From Heterocephalus glaber (taxonomy: Eukaryota > Chordata > Mammalia > Rodentia > Bathyergidae), in NCBI RefSeq assembly GCF_000247695.1, contig NW_004624743.1, positions 1,647,579 through 1,711,578 on the forward strand: 64,000 bases of DNA, read 5' to 3'. Below are positions 1 through 10,150 of this stretch, in pieces (position 1 is the first letter of the stretch; every line of letters starts with the position of its first letter). Both the position numbers and the translations under genes were made by a program. Under the pieces are notes generated by a model. The model was not told where the DNA came from and ran no database searches. It worked only from the letters and a program-made list of their open reading frames with translations.

Positions 1-808
1 AAAAATGGGGATATTTGAAGTCTGTGACACAAATTGCCACCCATTTCTAGAAAGATTGTAAGCATTTTTAGTTCAGTCAGCACACTGTACCTTCCAACCT
101 AGATTTTAGCATTTTTTAAGTTGGAATTTGACAGAATGATCACAGTGCACAAACACACATCTCTTGATTACCGGTAAATTTTCTATAGTTTTGGGGGTGT
201 GTGTAATTTTTTTGCTTTGTGTTCATGAGTGGTGAATATTCTGTGCTTTTCCCCACATTTCTGTTGGCATATTGGGTTTATCTTACTAATTTAGGAATCC
301 TTAATGTGTAGATTGAGCACATTAATTAATCCTTTTATAGTTTGTCACTCCTCGATAATGTCAGTTGGATATTTATGATCATGTGATTATCATTGGAGAA
401 TTAAGGCTTTGGTCTTCAAGGATTGCTCAGCGAATTTAATTTTTAATAATCTTTGCACTTACTTTCCTTAGGTAGTTAGCACTTACAGTGCAGAAATTGA
501 AACGGTGCTTTCAAGGATTCTTATATAATATAATGAACCCAGTGCTTTTGAGTTCAAACCTTCAGTGCCCCAGTGTTTCTCAGTTAGTTTGATGTGTGTA
601 ACTGATATTTTCAACAGAAACCAAGAGCAGCACCATGAAGGACTTCCCCGTTTTTTAGATGTGTGTTTCTTTTACTTCCGTTTTGGTAAGACATCACGAA
701 ATACAAACTGGATTGTTGCACATCAAAGCCAGAACAGTGGTCCTGTATTGTTCACCATAATGAAAATATTCAACATTTATTTTGGTAATGTGAGATCTTA
801 GAGTTCTT

Positions 809-1003
809 TTTTTTTTTTTTTTTTTTTTTTGGTGGCACCCAGATTGGACCCAGGGGCTTTGCGTGGAGCTTTATCTCTAATGTTTTTAAACATTTTCAGA
901 CAGGGTGTTCCTAAATTACCCAGGCTGGGCTCAAACTTGAGACCCTCTTACCTCAGCCTCCGGAAGTGTGATTACAAGAGGGCACCACCACGCCCAGCCG
1001 AGG
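809..1003 (-). mobile_element. B1-dID composite SINE (antisense)
   Basis: A run of more than 20 T (the reversed poly-A tail) is followed by the reverse complement of an ID-derived part (GGGCTTTGCGTGGAGC) and then of a 7SL-derived B1 part ending CACCACGCCCAGCC. The order tail, ID, B1 on this strand is the signature of a B1-dID composite on the minus strand. The copy is diverged. Confidence 0.8.
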
Positions 1004-2483
1004 CCATCTGTTTTATTCTCCGAGGGAGGGCAGGGATCCCTTTCTAAACACCACCGAGAGGTAGAGAGAGATAGTCTAGCCTGTACTCAGTACTCCCATC
1101 CATATTCAGAAAGGTCTTTCGGATCTCTCACTTTGACCCTTTATTCCTACTCACCAGGGAAAAATGGCGCCAGGTAGGATAAACCTAGAGTCTACCTCAC
1201 AGTCCACGACTCCGTCCTCCTGTTTGTTATTTGCATTGCCCTGGTCCCTGTGGACTGAGCACCTTGAATTCGTGGTCGGCATCGAAGGAGTGATACAGCC
1301 TGCCTAGTCTCATTCTGCTGAGTGGTACCGACTTCCCTGGATGAGAGCCCACATTCTCACTGTACTGGATGTTTGGTTTGTTTTTCCTTTTGGCACAAAT
1401 GAGAATATATTGGCGAATGGAAGAGAAACAAAAGCAGTAGCTGAAATAAGAAAGTGACGAAGGCGGCATGCGCTGAGCAGGCCTGGCGGTTTCTCCTTTG
1501 GAACCAGTGAAGTTAGAAGCTTTGTGTTGGCTCGGGAGAGGCCCTGTGGCCTGGGCCTTGGCCTGGGGACAAAGCAGTCCCTGTACGTGAAGAACACGGG
1601 CCGAGACCTCACAGCCTACCTCGGCGGAGGGGAGGGCTGAGGGGAGGGCTGAGGGGATGGGGCGGGTGCTGTGGACCCGTGTGACCCTCAGCCATGCCTG
1701 TCCCCTGTGGACTCACAAAGGAAGAGAACACGGGACCCTGCCTGAGGACTGAGCGGGACCTGGGGCTGGGACGGGGGCTTCAGCCCGGCCCCTCTCCATG
1801 AACCCCCACCAGTGGGTGACTTGGGGGCATCAGAGCGCTTGGTCAGAACGGTTCCTCTGTCCCGTGTCACGTGAGAGCCCCAGAGACGTGAAGAGCAGCG
1901 GATAAATGAGGCTGGCTGACCTCCCGCTGTCCTCTCCACCCTCCGGTGAGCAGCGTTTAATTTGATGGGGTTGTTTGTGAGGTTCGGAAGCCAGACTGTT
2001 TTTCCCCTGATGGGAGAAAAACCACAGACGGAGGCAATTAAACTCTTGCTCCCTGAGCTGGATTCTAAGTTAAATCTGTGTCCATTAAAAATGCTTAATA
2101 TTCAGCTGCAGTTTGTGAAAGCTGTAAAATCGCACTGGATTTTGCACTAGAGCTCTGCTTCGCCCCTGGTTTCCAAGTCTCAGTCTGTCTGCTGGCTGCT
2201 GTTGGGGTGGATCACTCAGCTTCTGTCTGTCCCCAAATGCACACTCCTCTCGAAGGCTCTGGGAGAATTAGAAATACTTTGGTTATGAATAGTCACCAAC
2301 AGAGTCAAAAAAACAAAGCAACCAGCAAAGCACAACAGAAAGCACGACTGCTTCTTAGTGACCCCAGAGCCCTGGGCAGCCCGGGGGGCGATGAGATCCC
2401 AGGTGGGCTGGGCCGTCACAGTGAGGCACCCTTCCTGCCTGTCAGTGGTGGATGTGACTGCACTGGACCTTCGCCTTTGGTGT

Positions 2484-2840
2484 TAGTGGGTGTCTTAGTC
2501 ACTGTCCTTGTCCCTGGGACACCATACCTGACACAGCTTAAAGGAGGAGAAGTTCGTTCTGCCTCACATTTGCAGTCCATGGTTGGTGGGCTCCACGGCA
2601 GAATGACATGGCAGAGGGGAATCGCTGAGGAGAGCTACTCACACCATGGTGGCCTGGAAGCTGAGAGGTCAGGAAGGGAGATAAACACTTCCAGGTCAGC
2701 CCACAGTGACCTGCCTCTTCGAACCAGGCCCCCCTCCTAACAGGAAGTCAGCTGTAAGTCCCCATAATCCCGTCACCTTGCCAGAGCCCCACCTTTGAGC
2801 TCATGAGGCTTGGGGGGGGTCATCCAGGTATAAACACACC
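2484..2840 (-). mobile_element. MaLR-type LTR, degraded
   Basis: Starts with GTCTTAGTCACTGTCC and a 'gacaccatacctgacac' motif. It continues through the 'catggcagagg', 'ccatggtggcctggaagc' and 'ccccacctttgagc' blocks and ends with a 'catccaggtataaac' block. The same ordered blocks recur at 19254, 48160 and 60395. This order matches the reverse complement of ERVL-MaLR LTRs. No internal gag/pol sequence is next to it, so it is probably a solo LTR and an ancient relic. Confidence 0.6.
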
Positions 2841-3144
2841 AGCAGGGAAGGTGGCCTTGTCTCCCAAGGCCCAAGAGCCAACTGAGCACAGAGAGGAGCC
2901 TGATGGAGTTCACACTGCACCCCTCAGGGCAGAACAAGGCTCCCGGTGCCTCCCTTTCTGCTTGGGGTCTCCTGCAGCCCAAGCCTAGGGCCTGCTCCGA
3001 TGCTGGTGCCATGTGTGAAGTCTGTGGCTCATGGACAGTACCCATGGCCAGGCCTTGAATCGAGCTCTTGAAGCGGAAGTGAGCAGTAGGGAGGGAGACG
3101 CTCCCAGCCCCTTAGGACTTTCTCCTCAGGGTGGGGGAGGCTCG

Positions 3145-3545
3145 TCCCAGTCGGTATTCAGTTGCTGTAACTCGGTACCACAGACCCAGGGATTTATGAA
3201 GAGCAGAGACTTTCCCAGCTCATGGCGCTGGAGGCTGGGTGGTCCACAGCTGAGAGGCGGCCTCGGCGAGGGCCTCTTGCTTGTGAGGACTTCGTGCAGA
3301 GTCCTGAGGGCGTCCGCCCTGAGAGGCGCGCCTGAGAGAGCCAAGCTGGCTTTTCCAGCAGACACCCTCTGGCGATTAGTGGAGTCTGTGACTGGATCGG
3401 CCAGGCCAGAGCCTCTGCCTGCGCACCCTGGCACGGTCCTGCCTGTCCCACCCCTGGGCACCTCAGCGGGGTTTTATGTGCACGTGAGCTCCAGTGGGGA
3501 CTGCAGACGAGGGCAGGGTGTTGGATGACTCGTTGTCTGCCTGAA
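3145..3545 (-). mobile_element. Possible MaLR/MST-like LTR, degraded
   Basis: Begins with 'gttgctgtaactcggtaccacag', continues 'ctcatggcgctggaggctgggtggtcc' in separated blocks, then a 'gagggcctcttgcttgtgag' block and an 'agagtcctgagg' block. These blocks resemble the 3' half of MST/MLT LTRs read in reverse. The copy is very diverged and its ends are uncertain. Confidence 0.4.
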
Positions 3546-4324
3546 TGATCAGGAAGGAGCCTTAGCATAGGACCGAGGTATGAGAAGATGACTTTGCAAA
3601 CCGGGTGGAAGACAAGTTCCTTTTCCTGTTTTCTCTAAAGCTAACAGTGTGTCCGGGACAGAGCTGAGTGGAGGAACAGAATGATCCAGAGGCGGTCCCG
3701 AGGCCGGGGACCGACACCTTTTCCCTCTCTCGGGGAGACTAACAGAGCTGCGGCCTTCCCCTTGGCCTGCGTCAGGACCGTGAGCAGGCAGAGAGGCCCT
3801 GCAAGGAGAGGAGCGCGTCAGCAGCGGGAAGCAGGGTGGCCAAAGGGAGAGGAAGAGGAGGGAGAGGGGAGGGGCTGGGCGGATCTCAAGACAGGAGCCT
3901 GTGTGAGATTTAACAAAGCCCGGGGAAACTGCTGCCCTCCAGGAACAGCCCCTTGCCTGCCCACTGTGCGCCCCTCAGGCTGCCTCCTCTGGGCTCCTCA
4001 CACTGCCTGTCTCAGTGAGGCGTCTGGGCCTGAGGGCCCGGGATGATGAGCTGGGAAGGGCCAGGTGCGGCAGGAGCCCTCCCTAGGAGCGCAGCTGTCA
4101 GCGGGGTTGGCTTTGAGCCAGGTGAGGGGTACTCATGGGGTCAGCAGGAGTCAGAGGAGTCACAAACCTCAGCTTCAGCCACAGAGTCAGTGTTCAGATG
4201 TGTTTCACTTCCTCCTTACGCACAGTTAGAGAAAAAAGAATAAAGGAGAAAATGAGAGAGAGGCAGTAATACACGGTAATGACCGGACAGGCACAGTACA
4301 AGGATGGTTGAAATACGCGGTGAC

Positions 4325-4614
4325 TGTTGAACTCCCCCTCGATCCGAGCACACTCATCCCGGGGTTCTCACCACTTCTGCAGCAGCTCTGGAGTCCTCTT
4401 TCCTGAGGGTCTGTAGTTGCGCTGCCCTGGCTGCCTCGATGTCTTGAATTGATTCAAAACGTTTCCCTTTTGGGGTCACTGTGACTTCGGGAAAGAGCTG
4501 GAAGTCACCTGGTGCCAGGTCCGGTGAATAAGGTGGAGGAGGACGTGGCATGGGTTTTTGTGAGCTGCCTTTCCATTGGCACTCAGCAGCAGCATTCGCT
4601 GTGTTTTTGATCAC
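4325..4614 (-). pseudogene. Mariner transposase 3' fragment (copy 1)
   Basis: On the minus strand this encodes PPYSPDLAPGDFQLFPEV, the signature around the last catalytic Asp of mariner transposases, followed by KGKRFESIQDIEAA and a KEDSRAAAE block. It covers only the C-terminal third of a transposase and has no terminal inverted repeats that I can define. Related copies lie at 6300, 34425 and 30495 and share the odd KEDSRAA block. An inactive relic. Confidence 0.8.
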
Positions 4615-4959
4615 ATAGATGTCGTTATTGTGGGTTATACAGCTATCTGTATGATGACTCAGACCCTGTGGAAACGAAGAAAGTGTTGGAAGCCCGTAAC
4701 CCTACACCCCAGAGGCTGCCTGTGTTCCTAGGAGTTTGCCTCTGACCTGCAGAGCTGAAGTGAGCTGTGATCTCACTTGGGAAGGACACAGCACGAGCAG
4801 CAGCTGCCCACTTGAAGGAACCAGGAGTCCTGCAAATGAACATGTGTGTTGAAGCCACAGTAGATACTGATATGACCCTGAAGGCTGCCTTTCCTGGATC
4901 TTCATTTTATCTTTCTGGCATTGGGTGCTCATAGGTAAGGTGTAAGAACCTTCAAATTG

Positions 4960-5420
4960 TGTACTGTTATTGACAAATGATAATTGTGTATGTGTATGCA
5001 TACAGTGCGATGCTTTGATACACTTTTATGACATGGAATGATTAAATCAGGCTAATTAAGAAAATCCATCATCTCACAGACTTCTCATTTCTTTCATGTG
5101 TGGTGAGAACATTTAAAATCTACTTTCCCAGTAGTTTAACAATGTGCAGCTCATTTGGACTTATTACAGCTGCCTTCTGTGGAGTGGATCACTGGGGTTC
5201 ATCCTCCTGCTGGTTGAAGGGCTTAGTAATGTCTCTCTTTCCCTTTGTCCCCTCCTGTAGTCTGGTGACCACCCTTACATTCTCTGCTTCCATCAGTTTT
5301 GTACGTATAAGCAAGGTCATGTGGCTTTGTCTTTCTGCTTGGTTTATTTCACTTTATGTAATGCCCTCCGGGGTCCTTGATGGGACAGGATCCCCTCTTT
5401 TAAGGAGGCAGAGTATTTGA
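4960..5420 (-). mobile_element. Old L1 (L1M-type) 3' region, antisense
   Basis: Read in reverse this follows the known order of an old mammalian L1 3' UTR: a 'gtggtgagaacattt' block, a 'tagtctggtgaccac' block, 'tctctgcttccatcag', then 'ggtttatttcacttta' and 'atgccctccggggtcc'. A related piece continues at about 5740-5900 ('gagctacgatgaacacagg'). The stretch between, 5420-5740, is unrecognised and may be an insertion. Confidence 0.65.
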
Positions 5421-6299
5421 GTATTTACATAGACTCCACCAAAAAATGTGGGAAAAGAAAGACTTGTATAAATATTTTAATACTAAATGATACATTGCGA
5501 GATAATACACATTACCTTTGGCCTCTGCAATGACGGAGGTGCTCAAGGTGCTGGCTGTGGATGTCCAGATATTCGTTAGCGGGCGAGCTGCTGCTTGGGG
5601 AACGTTGATTCCTGAGATTGCTGCATATGCGCTGTCATTTCCTTCTTTAAGGGCCGGCGGTGCAGTGGGTTTTCTGCGATGTACAACATCCTCGAGGGTA
5701 GCACCCTCTGTGGAAGCCATCATACTGTTTTTCCTTTCCTGAAGTGTGTGTACATTTTTTGTCCACCAACAAAGCATATATGCACTTCAGCAGTTCGCTG
5801 TGCTGACAGACATATATCATGTTTTCTTGACCCACTCGTCTGCTCTTGGCTTTGGTATGTTCCCCGTGTGACGAGAGCTACGATGAACACAGGAGGGTAC
5901 GCACAAGAGAAAGAGCTTTGCGGCCGCTGTCCACCCACAGAGCTTGCTCTTTCTGCTCTACTAGGGCTCAGGAGGTGACAGTGTTCTGTTTTTTTCACAG
6001 CTTAAGATAAAAGGATGTGTTTGACAGCTTAAAGTGTGTTTGTTTTTTCTTAGAGCTATTTACTCATAACTTCTAAGAATCCAGGGCGTGCGTATTAGGG
6101 AGACTGACACCACAGATGGCTGTGAAGCAGGGTCAGTAGGTCGCAGTCAGCTTCTGCCCCCTTCCTGGTGTCCTCTGCTCCGGAAGCACAGCCGGGCTCT
6201 GTGTGGTCGGCACAGTGCCAGCATCCAGGGTACACACAGCCAGGCTGGCAGGGAGAGACGTCAATGGGCAGCCCTGCGGCCTGTGAGGGAACTGCTGGT

Positions 6300-6645
6300 G
6301 TGATCAGAAACACAGTGACTGCTGCTGCCAAGCACCATCCAGTGGAAAGGGAGGTGCGTAGAAACACAAGGCTGTGTTTCACCGGATCTTATCCACTGGA
6401 CCTGGCCCTGTGGGACCTCTGGCTCTTCCCCAAAGTCAAAATGACCACGAAGGGTCAGCATTTTGGGTCCATTCAGGACACGGAGGCATCCAGGACAGCG
6501 CAGCTACAGACCCTCAGGAAAGAGGACTCCAGAGCTGCTCCAGAAAGTGGCAAGGACGTGGGATGAATGCGTTCAAAGGGAGGGGAGGATTCTGAGGGGG
6601 TTCATGGCAGTGTGTCTTCGACTGTCATAAAAATCTTAAACTTGA
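6300..6645 (+). pseudogene. Mariner transposase 3' fragment (copy 2)
   Basis: Encodes, in a degraded frame, YPLDLALWDLWLFPKVK followed by KGQHFGSIQDTEA and RKEDSRAAPESGKDVG. It aligns in order with copy 1 (4325-4614, opposite strand) and copy 3 (34425-34760). The catalytic-region motif SPDLAP is altered to PLDLAL, so the copy is non-functional. The homology seems to begin near 'gatcagaaacacagtgac', as in the other copies. Confidence 0.8.
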
Positions 6646-7392
6646 AACACTCCCCATGGATCCGACACCCTGCTGTGTGTCTCCCCAGTGATAGGCCTGT
6701 TTGTGTCATCTGGGTGGGGACAACTGGTTCCTCACTGGTTCCTCAGTGGGGCGCTGGGGAGCCAGTGGATGGGGCTGGAGGAGGTGGGAGCGAGGTTCAC
6801 CAGGGCTCTTCCTTGGGCGACTGGCTGCAGATGGATCTGAGAGAAAGGACAGGAGGAGCAGGGTGCGGGCGGGAGGGAAGGAGCCATGGAGTTCGACACG
6901 GGCAGGCCGGCACTGTCCAGTTTCCCCCTGACCTGGCACTGACCAGGGCTCTGCAGAGGACAGGCCAGCGGCCACAGGATGGTGTCCAGGACCCCGCCCC
7001 ATCAGAGTCCCGGTGCTCTGTGGCGGTGGCCATGGCGATTAGCTCCTGTAGACGCATGCACGTCTCCACTTCTCCCATCCCCCGCGGCACCCTTGCCCTG
7101 CCCTCTGTGAGGCTAGCCTCTGCTTATCGCCCGGCAGCAGCACGGCAGCCTTAGCTGGGTCTGTCTGTGCCTGCTGGGCCCTCGGAGCTGAGAAGCCACC
7201 GTCCCCAAGCGCCCATCAGCGCCACTGTGGCTCCCCAGCCTCCCTGGATAAACCTGGGGCTGTGGTCACTGCACCCCTTTCTCACGGCCTGGACGTCAGG
7301 GCCTCAACTGGGGGTTTGTAGACTGAGGACGGGGTCACTGACGACCCTTTCTCTGGTAGAGGTTGACACAATCACTGACCAGAAGTGGGTCT

Positions 7393-7590
7393 TGTTTGGT
7401 TTGTTTTGTTTCTTGTACAGTACTGGGGCTTGAACCCAGGGCCTTTGTGCTGAGCTGCATCCCCAGCCCTTTATACTTTAAGTTTTGAGACAGGGTCTTG
7501 CTAAGTTGCTAAGCCCAGACCCCCCCCCCCCCCGCTGGGCTCAACCTTGTGTTCCTCCTGCCTCAGCCTCCTGGGGTGCTGGGGAGGCGG
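7393..7590 (-). mobile_element. B1-dID composite SINE with an internal C tract
   Basis: The reverse complement of the ID part (GGGGCTTGAACCCAGGGCC, CATCCCCAGCCC) is followed by the reverse B1 part (GAGACAGGGTCTTGCTAAG to CCTGCCTCAGCCTCCTGG). A run of about 16 C at 7511-7527 interrupts the B1 part. It may be a replication-slippage expansion or an assembly artefact. Confidence 0.8.
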
Positions 7591-8494
7591 GCGTGGGCCA
7601 CTGTGGGTGCCTGGACAGAAATGAGCATGGGGCTGTCACCAAGAATAGGCCTGTTGGGTGGGGACAGCAGGGAGCTGTTTTGTTCCTGGGTCTCCTGAGC
7701 CACTGTGGGCAGGCACTGTGTCTCCTGGTCACCCCAGTGTCAGGTCTCCCTCCTGGGCAGTCTCGGTCAGGCTGTTAATCCCGGTGGCCTCAGACTCCTT
7801 GTAAAAGCTTCTTTGTGCAGCTGGTTCAGTCCCCGCCCCTCCTGCCCGCTTCCTCGCAGGCTGGCTTCCCTTGCTGTCACCACTGGGCATATTTCCTCTG
7901 GGTGTGGCCAGGGTTAGGAACTCAGTCTTTAGGAGGTTTGGACTCTGCAGTTCCCGCCTGTGCCCTTGACATTAGGCAGGACTTTGCAGACTCCTGTTGT
8001 GCCTCTTGGCCCTTTAGAGCTGCCCTTGCTCCTGCCCTTCCAGCCAACTCTAAGCCAAAGCCAGCCCGGTGCACTCAGATGTGACCAACTTGGGGCCAAC
8101 AGAAACCATTGCCTTTGATTTGGCTTGGTGGTTGTGTTACTTCCCAAACATACCCTTTAGCAGGCAGTGCCTTTTAGATTCTTCCCCAAGGTCAGGACCT
8201 ACTTGAGAAGCATGGGGACTCTCGAGCTCGCTACCCGCCCCTGTGCCCCAGGGTGGGGCCTCGGGCCCCACATTTCCTGCAGAGCCTCCCTCTGGGTCTC
8301 CAAGAGTGGGCTCTTCGGGTGTCACATTCCAGCCCCGGGGTGAGGAAGACCGGGACTGCGTTCAGCCGCCTGCTGTCCTGTCTGGCTGCGTCGGCCCACC
8401 GAGCCACAGGGCCCGCTTTCTCTTCACCGTTCCTGCCTGTCCCTCCTCTTCTCCCCTCCTCTCATGTCCTCTCCCTGGACCCTGGAAAACCACA

Positions 8495-8675
8495 GATCTC
8501 CACACTGTCACTGTTTCAACATTGCTGGGATTGTCAAGAGTTTGCTCCTGTTCGTGGCTGAGTAATATTCCATCATATGGATGTACCAGCATCTATTTAC
8601 CTTCTCACCTATTAAAGAATGTTTGGGTTGTTTCCAGTTTGTGGCAATTATGGATACATCTTATATGAGAGAAAT
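8495..8675 (-). mobile_element. Old L1 ORF2 fragment, antisense
   Basis: On the + strand, 'gtaatattccatcatatgg' followed by 'gtttgggttgtttccag' and 'tggcaattatggatac' is the reverse of the 3' end of L1 ORF2. The fragment is short and diverged. Confidence 0.7.
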
Positions 8676-9277
8676 CATTTCAGTCCTGGTGAATCTCAGC
8701 CTGTTTCCTACTTAGGCAGAATCCCCTTTATCCAGTAATAGCTTAGATTATGTCTCTACCAGAAAGAAACTGACCTGTCTCAGCCCCAGGAGGCAGCCGG
8801 GATTCGGTTGTCTGTTTAAGTGGCCCTCTGAAGTACTTCTAGGGTGGGATTTTGAGGCTGCCCCGTCTCGTAGGGAAACAGAGGCACAAGCGGTGGGCGG
8901 ATGGGCCGAGGTCATGGGAGAGGGACTGGCGGCCGTGGGCTGCAGGGCAGCTGTGTGGCGCCCCAGGATGGAGAGCGAGCTCGGGAGGGAGCGGGAGGAG
9001 TCGCCAGCTCGCTGGGCTGCGGCGGTTTGAAGCTTTCTAAGGAGACCCCTCAGGTGAACTGCGCTTTGTCCCGGCGGCCGGCGTTGAGCCCCGGTCTCTG
9101 TCCTGGTCTGCAGACAGACCAGGCCGAAGACGGGCCGCGCTGTGCCCCCGGCAGCCGGGCCTGGGTGGCCCGGACGCCGCGTGGGGACGTCATCCATCAT
9201 CCATCGCCGCCCGAGGAGGGCCTGGCTGGGGCGCGGAGCCGCCGATCTCACCCTCACCCTGTCGTCTCTCTCCGCAG

Positions 9278-9384
9278 TACTACTTCACCGTGCTCTTCGG
9301 CCACGAGGGCCAGAAGCCCCTGGAGCTGCGCTGCGAGGAGGAGCAGGACGGCAAGGAGTGGATGGAGGCCATCCACCAGGCCAG
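9278..9384 (+). CDS. RASGRF2: RASGRF2 coding exon (probably exon 2): end of first PH domain
   Basis: The acceptor CTCTCCGCAG ends at 9277 and the donor is GTGGGC at 9385. The 107-nt exon starts in phase 0 and ends after two bases of a codon (AG), which exon 3 completes as AGC. It encodes [18 protein letters not shown] and then a [17 protein letters not shown] segment. These are the last strands and the C-terminal amphipathic helix of PH1, with the invariant helix Trp of PH domains in EWMEAI. PH1 helps recruit the protein to membranes. The exon lies in a GC-rich patch, and its last 32 bases plus donor recur 97 bp downstream. The position and reading are firm; the number 2 is by analogy with human. 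Confidence 0.95.
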
Positions 9385-9532
9385 GTGGGCGGGGCGGGGC
9401 GGGGCGGGGAGGGGCGGGGCTTCCCCACTCCCATCCCAGCCCAATCCCGAAGGAGTGGACGGAGGCCATCCACCAGGCCAGGTGGGCGGGGCGGGGAGGG
9501 GCGGGGCCTCCCCAACTCCGATCCCATCCCAG
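9353..9532 (+). repeat. 97-bp-offset tandem duplication of the exon 2 end, donor and intron start
   Basis: Unit 1 starts at 9353 and unit 2 at 9450. Both begin with AAGGAGTGGA, differ at one base (ATG to ACG in the next codon), then share GGAGGCCATCCACCAGGCCAG, GTGGGCGGGG and a GC-box array, and end in a CCCATCCCAG. The copies differ by a few bases and by the number of GGGGC units. The second donor (GT at 9482) is flanked by the same bases as the real one. A third, much weaker echo (GAGGAGTGGAC near 9563) may be chance. Confidence 0.92.
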
Positions 9533-9659
9533 TGCCCGCGGCCTCCTCCTCTGCCAGGTGCGAGGAGTGGACCCAGCCAAGGTGCCAGGGATGGCGTGGG
9601 CGACGACAGCATGGGTGTGGCCTTCGCTTTCTGCCTCGCCGCTCCCGGTGGTTCTGTCT

Positions 9660-9775
9660 ACCTTTTCCACACAGGGTCTCTCTGTGTGGCCCAGGCTGGC
9701 TTGAACTCTTCGAAGTTCTCCTGCCTCAGCCTCCCAAGTTCTGGGCTTACAGGCGTGCACTACCACACAGGACTG
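9660..9775 (-). mobile_element. B1 SINE (antisense)
   Basis: The reverse complement of a monomeric B1: an 'agggtctctctgtgtggcc' block, 'caggctggcttgaactc', 'cctcagcctcccaag' and 'gcttacaggcgtgca'. No ID part follows. Confidence 0.85.
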
Positions 9776-9984
9776 ATTCATTTCTGAGTGGAGTGCGTGG
9801 CTAATTGTGCACTGGGCGATCAGGAAACACTTCTGGATTGATCATAAGAGAATGAACTTGCTCTGCGTCAGTGCGGACTGTTCCTCGAGTGAGTCTTTCT
9901 GTGTCTTCTGCAGGGCTCCCTCCCCATCCTCCGTCCCCTCTCCTAGGCCCATCTGTGGGCCAGGCGGAGTGCTAAGCTCGACAC

Positions 9985-10150
9985 ACTCGTCTTTCCTGTT
10001 TTGATTTTGCACAGCCATCCCGTTAGGTATCACTAACCCCTTTCTGCAGATGAGGAAATAACTTAAGCCAGTCACGTAGCCTGGCTGAGACCTAACAGTG
10101 CTGCAAGCTGCTGAGCTAGATTCGAACCCAGCACCTTTGAGCAGTGCTGC
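9985..10150 (-). mobile_element. MIR SINE (antisense)
   Basis: The 'gcagatgaggaaataac' motif, a 'cctggctgagacc' block and 'gattcgaacccagcacc' reproduce in order the reverse complement of the MIR core and its tRNA-like B-box region. An ancient, diverged copy. Confidence 0.65.

Larger units (their letters stand above)
1..9277 (+). other. 3' part of the intron upstream of the first visible exon
   Basis: No coding exon is recognised here. Positions 1-800 are AT-rich unique-looking sequence. 1030-2480 is moderately GC-rich with no recognised family. The rest is a patchwork of a B1-dID SINE, two MaLR-like LTRs, two mariner fragments, an old antisense L1 and a second B1-dID. 6650-7390 and 7600-8490 are GC-rich and stop-poor, giving several overlapping chance ORFs in opposite directions but no domain or homology I can name. 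Confidence 0.8.
9040..9545 (+). promoter_or_regulatory. CpG- and GC-box-rich patch around exon 2
   Basis: CpG dinucleotides are dense from about 9040 through the exon, and overlapping GGGGCGGGG boxes fill 9386-9420 and 9484-9506. GGGGCGGGG is the known Sp1-type site, so this could be an internal CpG island or a cryptic promoter. No TATA box, initiator or first exon was found. Promoter activity is inference; the base composition is seen directly. Confidence 0.4.

Noticed and set aside
9142..9804. Overlapping ORFs of 160-270 codons in several frames on both strands around exon 2.
   Set aside because: They are shadows of a GC-rich, stop-poor patch; only the exon frame has family homology and splice sites.
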